Shown piece by piece: positions 56,701 to 64,000 of a stretch of 64,000 nt of DNA (the first letter of the stretch is position 1; every line of letters begins with the position of its first letter). Below the pieces are notes generated by a model, which worked only from the letters and a program-made list of their open reading frames with translations, was not told the origin of the DNA and searched no databases. Position numbers and translations under genes: made by a program. The stretch is from Peromyscus leucopus. Lineage: Eukaryota; Chordata; Mammalia; Rodentia; Cricetidae. The DNA lies in contig NC_051079.1 in the NCBI RefSeq assembly GCF_004664715.2, positions 62,485,660 to 62,549,659 of the forward strand, in the 5' to 3' direction.

Positions 56701-59700
56701 CACGATCACCGCCTCCTTTGGACAATTCAAGGCCCAGCACTCTACAGTTCAGGAAGAAGGGCTCTCAAGCTATGCTGGATGGAATCATTGGCTCTAAAAG
56801 AGTTGGAATGCATGTGTCTGTGTGTGTACCTATTAGACTCTGTGTGTATACCTATTAATCTCTGTGTGTGTACACCTATTAGACTCTGTGTGTATACCTA
56901 TTAATCTCTGTGTATTTACCTATTAACTCTGTGTGTGCACACCTATTAGACTCCTTTCCACCTGAGTCCTATGTACATGCCTCATATGTACATGCGGTGG
57001 AAGCAGACCTTACCGGTTATTCTGCCCACCGTCCCTTTCACAAAGTTGCCAGCGTATCCAGCCACGTGTGCTCCAAGGCTGTAGCCAATCAAGTGAACGT
57101 TCCCAAGAGAAAACTCTTCCTTCTCCTGCAACAAGTCATCAAAGAGCGTGAGTCAAAGAGTGCAGAGCTGAGGCCCCAGGGTCACCAACAATTCAACTTG
57201 TCCATCATAAGAGAAGAAGGGCCACAGGGGTCACAGACATGGACTCCTTGCGGCATCCCCAGTGTTAATGACATGCAACATGGATGGTCCACCAGGGAGG
57301 GCGTTCTCAAGGACTTGGTGGCACTTGAATGCCACGAGGGTTTGGAGGAAGACAGGACTGCAATAGGCATGCCTAAGCTTTCCTCTGCAAGCTCTCCTAC
57401 ATGGTTTCCTTTCTTTGGGGCAGTATCAGAGGACACAGATGAATCAATGTAGAGGTCAAAAGACACCATACCCTCAGCAGACCAAAGTGCCAGCCGTGAC
57501 CGCAGTGACCTGCTCCCTGCCGGTCTTTGACCTCTACTGTACCCCCAGAAGCTTCTGACTCCTCACCTTAAGCTACCTGTGCTCCCACAGTTGGAACAGT
57601 GTCCCTTTCCAGAGTACTCAGCTGGGGTGCGGTGGGGTGCTGAGGTGGGGCTTTGACCCTTAGCTCAGTAAACACAGTCTACAGCACCCCAGAGCAAAGA
57701 CGTACTGCTGGAAAATCTTGCCCAGGATTCTGCCAGGAGTCAGAAGATTCCCCAGTGAAAGGAAAGTCAGGCTGGAAATGCTCAACATCTAGGGTCACTT
57801 TGCCAGGAGACCCCTTGCCCTTCCTGCCTGTTAAGTCTACTCGGCTCGGGAAAATGGTTAACTTATAAAAAGTCTATCAAGACCTCAAGATCTGTCTTAC
57901 ACACACTGTTTTAAACAACGCAGTGGATGGTCTGTGTGAAGCAGCCTCCTTGCACGCCTTCCCACAGCCACCCTCCAAAGGCAAGAGCAGCGGTCTGTGG
58001 CTCCTTCAGATGGAAAACCGGCCCTGGCTCCTGGCCATTCTCAACTACCCTAAGGGCATCCGCTTCTAAGGTCGGCAACTAATCTCCCACAAGACAATTT
58101 TTTCTTTTTACAGCAAATAAAGTAACAGAAAAATCCAGAGAGCTATCAATCATTAAAAGGCTCTGGAACAGGCTTTGAAGTAGTTCATGCACTGCTTAAA
58201 TTTAGCAGAAATTGTAATGCTAGAGATTTTGATCATCCCTGAAGTTCCCAGTAACAACATGTGCTCTGCATTTCCTAAGAAAATGCAAGCTTACCTCCAG
58301 AAATGAAATGGGGAGAGGAAGCCTACTGAAAGATGGCTCCCTCTCGTCTCCGCTTACCTGCAACCAGTCAAGCATCCCAGCCACTCCTTGCCCCACCATC
58401 CTGATGTTATTGACTGCATCTATGTACAGTTGGTGAGCCAGGGGCAGCCAGTCAACCACCACCACATTGGCGTCTCTCTCTCTCGTCTGCAGGGCTGACA
58501 CAAGATTATGCAACCATTTTTCCAGCATACCACTCATCTGCGGAGAAAACGGGAAGGTTATTTTTCTTTGAATGCTCCTTCTGGACTTCTGAAATCCCAT
58601 GACTCTCTCCTCATCTGACCAGTCCTTCACAGTGGCTGCTGAGGAAATGTAGACTCTCCTGTGTGCGAGTCAGCCAAAGGCAGAAAGGTTTGATGCTTTC
58701 TTTCCCTGTGGCTCTTCAAGTCTCCAGTGTCCCATCAAATTTTTCACAGCTCGTGTGCGATGCTACATTACCCTACTGTCTATTACACGGGTATTGGTGG
58801 CGATAATGGCGTGAAGTTAGTCTGAATCCCTGTCACAGTCAGGGAAGTGGCCTGGTCCATCCTTCAAGGAGTTAGAAAAGGTTGCCTTGGAGAATTAGCT
58901 CCTCCCTTAGAAACACACTGTCACTTAGGCAGACACCCAGGTAACAAATGACCCCTTCCCACAACCCATCCCTGCCATCCTCTTGACCCCAGCGTAAGAA
59001 AAATCCACCCCTGGAATCCCAAATTAGAACTCAGAACACATTTTCCCACAGAAACAATATTATACATGGTGACTAGAAGCGGTTGTAAACCTATCCACAC
59101 GTACATTATCAAATAAATAGATTTCTGTGCTTAGCCTGGGAACCCAAACACTATTTACAACTTGCTTCTATGGGAAACCACCATTCCAAGTTCCAAACAC
59201 ATTACAAAAGAACTTTCTGGAATGCTCCCCATTTGTAAGCTTGCAAGCAGTTAGTATTTGCATTTTGACAGGAGGACCCTGGAGAAATTCAAATGTGCAA
59301 TTCCGCTTGTGTCCTGGGGGATGAAGACAGACAGACAGGCCCTCAGTCATCCCTTCATTCACAATAGGAAGGTAGGTGCCTACCTTCCCAACTCCCAAGC
59401 CCGACCCCAGCTGTTGACGGTAGATCTAAAGACCCAGCAAGAATGTAACGGATATGAATTTCTCATCATTAAGAGGAAGAACGTCCCCTCCCAATTAGTC
59501 AGGCAGAAACCTGCTCACTTAATAGTGCCATTTTCCGACAGACTGTCGTTCTGTGAATGAACAAATCCCTTGCTGGCCAAGAGTTTCTGAAGCTGAGTGT
59601 TAAAGCCCTTTTTTGTTGAAGTTTGTCATGGGCCTTTCAATGGAAATTGCTCAGCTAGGGCACATAAAGAGCCCCAGTGCCTTTAAACGGGGCCATCTCT

Positions 59701-60915
59701 ATGCAAACAGGAGGGCAGCATGCCAATAGAGCCCAGCCAGCCGGGCCAGCTGGCCCCTCCGATTCTCCCAGCCTGTTAGGTTGCTTCGGCTCAGCTCTGC
59801 TCTTCGAGCAGGATGGGCCCCCTCCAGGCAGTGGTTGGCCAATGTAATTAAGTATAATTAGAGCTCCTTCAGAGCTAAGGGAGTTGGGCTGCCGGCCTCA
59901 GGAGAACCACTTTCTGAAAGCCCACTGCGCGCCAGCACTAAATGCCACCCTGCTGAGTCGGGATTGCCCCTTCTGAGAAGCGCCCATTACATTCTTCACA
60001 GCTGTCTGAAATACAAGCAGCCCACAAGGAAAGCGGGGAGAGAGAGGGTTTGGAATCTGGAAGCACCACTATTCTTTTTAATTGACCAAAACAAAAGGAA
60101 TCAAATCTTATAAAAAGCTGCAGAGCCCCCTCCTGGGCTCACCGTCCATCCATGAATGATGAAAAAGGTTTTGGCTGTCATGTTGAAGCCACAGTCTTCC
60201 AAGAGTTGGTTGTCACCAAGGGAGAGATGGCACCCTTCATGTTCTGGGTCCTTAGAAGTGCGGAGGTTAAAAGCCACAGGGGGTTTGGCAGTAGCTGGTA
60301 CTCCAGTGGGTTTATGTTCATCTGGGGAGGAAAAACAGCATAAATACTCCTGGTGGCTGGGGAAGTGACGACTTCTAGTTCAATCTTGAGCAAATTCCTT
60401 GTCATTTGGGTTTTCGTTTTTTACAACTACTGAGTGTTTCCTCTTTGCCTTCTTTGGCAGCAGTTCTCAATCTGTGGGTCAGATCTTTACATTACGGTTC
60501 ATAACAGTAGCAAAATTACAGTATGAAGTAGCAGTGAAAAGAACTGAAGTTACTGTGAATCCAATATCTCAACTATCCTCAGTGAGTATTAGTCATTTGA
60601 ACTAGATTCTGTTGCTCAGAAATAAGTAGCTATCTTTCTTACTTTATTTTTCTCTGCCAAACTGATTTTCCCTTTCTTTCTTCCCTCCCTCAAATCCCTA
60701 CCTTTGGAGTGTGGGTTCTCTTTTCCTGGAACACTTAAGACTAGTTAAGCCAAGAATTTAGAAATTTTCATGTTTAAAAAAATCTTTATGGCCAGGCACA
60801 ATAGTGTATGCCTGTAATACCAGCACTCTTGAGGGAGAGCTGGATAGAGGAAAGATGATGTAAATTCTAGGCTAGCATGGGCTAGAGAGAGAGTTCCAGG
60901 TAAGTCTGAGTTCAT

Positions 60916-60986
<71 letters not shown>

Positions 60987-63900
60987 CCTGGTGGCTCACA
61001 CCTATACCTATAATCCCAGCTCTTGAGAGGCTGAAACAAGAGAGCAACTACCGAGTTGGAGACCAGCATGGGTGATGTAGTGAATTCCAGGCCAACCTGG
61101 GCTTTATAGCAAGGCTGGGGGATGGGCGGGCGGTGACAGAGAGTGACCGTGACATCAGAGGGAGAAGGCAAGCATTGTGGAACATACCACATATTACATG
61201 ACAGTCCGGGGTACCCCTCCCCCGGGTCAAAGGCACTAAATATCTCTGCAGAGAAACATAGGGCATCTCACGTTCTACAGAAAAAAAAAAAAAAAAAATG
61301 CAGAGATTACAAATAGCTTTCTACCAGGGTTTGCCGCCAGAGGAGTTGAGAGCATGTAAGGTCAGGGTCCTCCCATACAGCCTCCCAGCAAACTTGGAAG
61401 TTTTGAGAGGTTTGGGATTTTGCAATTGGAGGTAAAAGGGTATTGACCCACTGTACAAGCCGCTTTCCCTGGCATTCCCATTTTGATCCAACGCTTACTT
61501 CAAAGACCTTAGACAGTCCCAGGGCTCTTTGCAACAGGCACCAGTTTGTTATTTGAATAGCTGAAGCCATGGGAAAATTCCTCACAACAGCAAAGCTGCC
61601 CCTTCCAGCTCCCTGTTGCACACAGTGCGACCTTTTCTTGCTCCTGGGACACAGCACTAACGGCACTACAGCCACGTGACCCCAGGTAGGCCCTGTCATT
61701 TAAGATAATCTCCACCTGATCCCCACTGTCTCTCCATCGATCATCCTAGTAAGCCTCTCTTGATAAGGGATTAGGGGGAAAGAGTGTACTCTCCTGTTAC
61801 CCAGAAGTCACAGGGAGATACCCAATGAGCATCCGGGAGCTTTATTTACCCAAGAGTTTAGAACAGAAGGAAAAGCCAGTTCTGGTGGCACAAGGCTGTA
61901 ATCCCAGCTACCATGAAGACTGAGGACAGGAAGACTGAAGATGAGTGCTGCGTCTGCCCGAGCTACAGAATGAACTGAAGGCAAATCTGAGTAACTTAGC
62001 TAGTCCTGGTTTCAAAGTTTCAAATACTAGTAAGTAATAATAGTTGTGAAGGGCTAGGGACGTCCCTCTATAGTAGAGTGCTTTGAGTACACACTTAAGG
62101 CCACAGATTTAATCTCCAGGTTTGAAAAGACACACGAGGAAGCTGGGAAGTAGCTCCGTCGGCTGAGTGCCTGCCTAGCATGCACACAACACGGAGTTTG
62201 ATCCCCAGCACCCCGTAAACCAGCTGTGGTGACCCATGCTTATTCAAGGTCAACCTCAGCTGCAGAGTGAGTTTGAACCCAGTCAGGGCTACGTGAGATA
62301 CTACCCCCCCCCAAAAAAAAAAAGGTGGAAAAGGGAGAATTGGACAGAGAAACCACAGCTATGGAGAGGGTGGTGATGAGATAGGACAAGCAGATACAGG
62401 GGGCTGGGGACATATGCCAGATGTAAGAGGATAAAATCCAGAAAAAGGTCCCCAAAGAAACATGTGATCAGAACACCGATTAGCTGTCATGAAATCAAAT
62501 CCCCAACTGGCAGAAATTTGAGGTACAGACGTTACCAGTTCAGTTCTCCAACCTGGACAGCCGTTCTCACGGAGAGCAGATGGGGTGGGTTAGGAGAAAA
62601 GGCAGCTCTTAGCCTCCTAAGAGGGAGCCGAGGCTAAATTCACACATAGACAAGGAGGGCCACCCTGGCATCTGGCTTGCTCTGATCCCACGGCTTGGTT
62701 CCTACTGTTTCAGGACAGGGTCACTTTGGCTTCGGGGCCTTTGTGATTGTTTTTCACCCAGATGTCTTTGTGGTTCATTGTCTCAGCTCCTTGCTGAGGG
62801 GTCAAGTTCTAGAATAAGGTTCTCCCAGACCACAAATTAAAAGATACCGCCCTCGGCAGCGCTTCAAGACTCCCTCCTCAGCTTCACTTTCCTGCTTCAT
62901 TCTGAGTACTATTTACATACTTTTATTAGTTCCCACTGCTGAGATTAGGTCCTGCAAGGCTAAGGATTGCCATCTAGTCTGTTCTTCGCTGTCTTTCCCC
63001 ACTATCAAGAGTCCCTGGTACTAGAATGCAGCAATACTTTTCAAATGAATGGCACCACCGCCTAAATAACCAGAACCACAGAAACTTTAGCATTCTTCAG
63101 GAAAAGAACTAGAGATACCACATACCCCAAGTCATGCTTCTAGCTAACACTCAAGTTGGAAACAAACTAGGAGAAGGTGGGTTTTTCCCGTTCCTTCCCA
63201 CTTAAGCTCCCACGTGCCCATAAACTAACACGGACTCGTAGCTTCTGGCGCGCTATTCTGCAGACTAAATGAAATGATAGGCCTCGGTTTAAGTACTCTC
63301 CACTGCTTAACCAGCCCATGCTGGCTCTGGATGACCCCACCCTCACTCACTCCACCAGGGCAGATTGCCTCCAGTGAAAGTGTCAGAACCAAAGAAGAGG
63401 AAAAGGGATGCTAGAAGGAAGGGGAAGAATGGAGGAATGGGCAAAGGAGGGAAGATTATTTGGGGAGAAAGTTACAAGCCAGATGTCCCCTACAAGCGCT
63501 TATCAATCTGAAGCCCGCCACGCCGCCGCCACCTTAACTTCCAAAACACCTAAGCGTTAATGAAGAGGGGGTGGAGGGGAAGGCACCGGAAGTTAGAGCT
63601 CTAAGAATTTTCTGTCCTCTCCAGCCTCCAAAGATAAGACAAGGTTTAAAACGTGGTATAATTTAAGCGAGGCTGGAAAGCAGCTAGCCCGGCTAGCCGG
63701 ACAGCGCTGATTAATGGAAGTGGGAGGAAGCAAGAGAAAGGATTCTAGCCCACGCACCCTCCCTGCTGGCAGGCGGCCTCCAGGATGGCTTGCTAGCGGG
63801 TGCTCTCATCCGAAGCGCCCAGACAAGTGGCTTCCGACACCGAGGAGAACACAGCGCCGTGGGAAAGGATTTCGTTGAGACATGGAAGCACTGAAGAAGG

Positions 63901-64000
63901 GTCCGTAGGACTTGTGAGGGCGCAGCGCAGCAAAGAAGTGGGGAGAAGAGTAATAAAAAATAAATGCACATTACCTCGCAGCGACCCCTGGGGACGTAAG
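44958..64000 (-). CDS. LIPG: Endothelial lipase, exons 1 (partial) to 10
   Basis: Secreted triglyceride-lipase-family enzyme, mainly a phospholipase A1 that hydrolyses HDL phospholipids on the endothelial surface. The ten exons join in phase into 475 residues beginning LRPQGSLR; human LIPG is 500, so about 25 N-terminal residues lie beyond the window. Catalytic Ser is in GYSLG (exon 4), Asp in GLDPAGP (exon 5) and His in CEHERAVH (exon 6). The lid lies between the Cys of [10 protein letters not shown] and of TEAAKCEH. The furin site RKKR/NS and basic heparin-binding stretch [10 protein letters not shown] are in exon 6; the PLAT domain is encoded by exons 7-10 and the protein ends KNETSPFVELA. 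Sequons NMT, NAT and NET are kept, but the human NNT (mature Asn116) is NNI. All junctions are GT/AG. In human and mouse LIPG lies between RPL17 and ACAA2; neither is in this window. Confidence 0.97.
44980..46781 (-). other. LIPG intron 9
   Basis: Unique sequence without recognised SINEs. It includes a C-run at 45,511-45,520 and a G-run at 45,730-45,737. The 122-codon frames on both strands at 46,029-46,485 mirror each other and have no recognised product. Confidence 0.7.
46782..46886 (-). CDS. LIPG: LIPG exon 9
   Basis: 105 bases; [20 protein letters not shown] through WRMKNET. Acceptor TTTTTCTCTTAG, donor GTAACT. The human NTS sequon in this stretch is absent (DPKKTG). Confidence 0.93.
47006..47089 (+). 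repeat. 21-bp tandem repeat, four copies
   Basis: Unit 'ggactgcccatccctgatgc' plus a, with one variant copy (gaactg). It begins 120 bases from the exon 9 acceptor. Confidence 0.9.
47500..47703 (+). repeat. B2-type SINE with CA tail
   Basis: 'gggctggagagacaatacca' head, 'ggtacctgcactcaggtata', then a CA run at 47,662-47,698. Confidence 0.8.
49444..49662 (-). CDS. LIPG: LIPG exon 8
   Basis: 219 bases; [20 protein letters not shown] through [10 protein letters not shown]. It holds the NAT sequon. Acceptor TGCAG, donor GTAAGT. Confidence 0.97.
49663..50850 (-). other. LIPG intron 7
   Basis: Contains the pyrimidine microsatellite at 50,109-50,280 and a B1-like SINE at 50,285-50,410 (minus). Confidence 0.85.
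50109..50280 (+). repeat. (CTT)n(CTTCTC)n pyrimidine microsatellite
   Basis: About 170 bases of uninterrupted pyrimidines: CTT units, then CTTCTC units. On the LIPG strand this is GAA/GAGAAG repeat. The 231-codon Phe/Ser frame on the plus strand is produced by it. Confidence 0.95.
50851..50971 (-). CDS. LIPG: LIPG exon 7
   Basis: 121 bases; [20 protein letters not shown] through [10 protein letters not shown]. It starts the PLAT (lipoprotein-binding) domain. Acceptor TACAG, donor GTAAGT. Confidence 0.96.
51522..51764 (-). CDS. LIPG: LIPG exon 6 (catalytic histidine, furin/heparin segment)
   Basis: 243 bases; [20 protein letters not shown] through [11 protein letters not shown]. Acceptor CCCAG, donor GTAACT. 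Confidence 0.98.
51765..52786 (-). other. LIPG intron 5 with three B1 elements
   Basis: B1-type SINEs on the plus strand at about 52,045-52,190, 52,268-52,428 and 52,434-52,590 stand in a row; the rest is unique. Confidence 0.8.
52787..53008 (-). CDS. LIPG: LIPG exon 5 (catalytic aspartate, lid start)
   Basis: 222 bases; [20 protein letters not shown] through [12 protein letters not shown]. Acceptor TGCAG, donor GTGAGT. Confidence 0.98.
55868..56061 (+). repeat. 102-bp tandem duplication
   Basis: 'ctatcctatagcctgcacag' occurs at 55,879 and 55,981. The two copies run from about 55,868 and 55,970 and differ at only a few positions. Confidence 0.92.
56818..56955 (+). repeat. Short tandem repeat near exon 4
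   Basis: Five to six imperfect units of about 25-30 bases built on 'acctattagactctgtgtgt' / 'acctattaatctctgtgtgt'. It lies about 60 bases inside intron 4 from the exon 4 donor. Confidence 0.85.
57014..57125 (-). CDS. LIPG: LIPG exon 4 (catalytic serine)
   Basis: 112 bases; [20 protein letters not shown] through [12 protein letters not shown] is the GxSxG nucleophile elbow. Donor GTAAGG, acceptor TGCAG. The plus-strand 180-codon frame over this exon is a shadow. Confidence 0.97.
57126..58357 (-). other. LIPG intron 3
   Basis: Unique sequence; no SINE was recognised. Confidence 0.6.
58358..58537 (-). CDS. LIPG: LIPG exon 3
   Basis: 180 bases; [16 protein letters not shown] through VAGMLDWLQ. 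Acceptor CGCAG, donor GTAAGC. It contains the altered sequon [10 protein letters not shown] (NNT in human). Confidence 0.97.
58538..60142 (-). other. LIPG intron 2
   Basis: No recognised interspersed repeat over 1.6 kb. It contains a motif-rich block at about 59,640-60,000, listed separately. Confidence 0.6.
59640..60000. promoter_or_regulatory. Candidate enhancer in LIPG intron 2
   Basis: Repeat-free, balanced composition, with dense known-type motifs: ATGCAAAC (59,701), CCAAT (59,839), two TAATTA homeobox cores exactly 10 bases apart (59,845 and 59,855) and GAGCTC. This style is typical of conserved non-coding elements, but conservation cannot be seen from one sequence. Confidence 0.35.
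60143..60321 (-). CDS. LIPG: LIPG exon 2
   Basis: 179 bases; encodes [15 protein letters not shown] through [15 protein letters not shown]. Acceptor CCCAG, donor GTGAGC. It carries the first sequon (NMT). Confidence 0.95.
60463..60545 (+). mobile_element. URR1-type hAT fragment
   Basis: 'cagcagttctcaatctgtgg' matches the hAT terminal start, and 'ttcataacagtagcaaaatt' the body. Confidence 0.65.
60918..60981 (+). repeat. (CT)n microsatellite
   Basis: About 31 CT units between two B1-like elements. Confidence 0.95.
62130..62325 (+). repeat. B4 SINE
   Basis: ID-like 'gggaagtagctccgtcggct' and 'gtttgatccccagcaccccg', then a B1-like second half. Confidence 0.65.
63520..63720 (-). promoter_or_regulatory. 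Candidate intronic regulatory block near LIPG exon 1
   Basis: ACCGGAAGT (ETS-type, 63,585-63,593) and AGATAAG (GATA-type, 63,632-63,638) lie within 50 bases of each other, about 340-390 bases into intron 1, beside a CCGCC-rich patch (63,518-63,530). ETS plus GATA is a common endothelial combination. Function is inferred. Confidence 0.35.
63975..64000 (-). CDS. LIPG: LIPG exon 1, 3' end only
   Basis: The last 26 bases encode LRPQGSLR plus the first base of an Asp codon, followed by donor GTAATG. The match to the mouse N-terminal region and the phase with exon 2 fix it. The start codon and signal peptide are outside the window. Confidence 0.85.

Larger units (their letters stand above)
53009..57013 (-). 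other. LIPG intron 4
   Basis: About 4 kb. It contains a B2 (54,201-54,395, plus), a B1 (54,895-54,995, minus), a 102-bp tandem duplication and a short tandem repeat next to exon 4. Short open frames at 55,266-55,619 are unrecognised. Confidence 0.8.
60322..63974 (-). other. LIPG intron 1 (within window)
   Basis: Contains the hAT fragment, two B1-like SINEs (about 60,788-60,905 and 60,985-61,120) around a long CT microsatellite, an old SINE at about 61,875-62,030, a B4 at 62,130-62,325, and unique sequence from 62,330 to exon 1. Confidence 0.8.

Noticed and set aside
56910..57452. 180-codon plus-strand frame
   Set aside because: It is antisense to LIPG exon 4 and flanking intron; no protein family is visible.
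1..64000. CRISPR arrays, bacterial operons or attachment sites
   Set aside because: The window is mammalian; tandem repeats here are microsatellites and minisatellites without spacer structure.

Overview
This is a rodent genomic window. B1, B2, B4 and ID SINEs and rodent L1s occur throughout, with endogenous retrovirus LTRs and long CA, GA and GGAA microsatellites. The B1 subfamily with the 'ccaggaaaggcgcaaagc' variant, together with an LTR element resembling mys of deer mice, suggests a cricetid (Peromyscus-like) animal. The species is an inference.

The right third (about 43.0-64.0 kb) is one gene on the minus strand: LIPG, endothelial lipase. All ten exons could be placed by protein similarity, GT/AG junctions and reading phase. 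Exon 1 is cut by the window edge, so about 25 N-terminal residues (start and signal peptide) are missing. The Ser-Asp-His triad, lid, heparin-binding/furin segment and C-terminal PLAT domain are readable. One N-glycosylation sequon known from the human enzyme (mature Asn116) is lost. A roughly 2 kb 3'UTR probably runs down to about 42,988.

The left two thirds (1-43 kb) are the intergenic region downstream of LIPG. They are mostly repeats: an ancient L1 (6.5-7.9 kb), a near-complete but dead L1 on the minus strand (9.8-19.1 kb) split by a mys-like endogenous retrovirus, a degraded plus-strand L1 (19.3-24.9 kb) carrying a solo LTR with a perfect 6-bp target duplication, a B1-bearing LTR in two places, and many SINEs. 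A decayed copy of OXSM (mitochondrial ketoacyl synthase) lies at 40.5-41.95 kb.

The most interesting object is at 2.64-5.85 kb. An identical 20-bp direct repeat brackets a 5'-truncated L1 3' end, about 150 bp of other sequence, a B2, a CpG-rich promoter-like stretch, an intact intronless relaxin-family gene (an INSL6 copy of 188 codons with all six B/A-chain cysteines), its polyadenylation signal and 3' flank, and a terminal B1 with an A-tail. The simplest reading is an L1-driven 3' transduction that carried a spliced INSL6 with its own promoter to the LIPG locus. Nested insertion into an L1 tail is the alternative. LIPG and INSL6 are not known to share a pathway; their proximity looks like an accident of retrotransposition.
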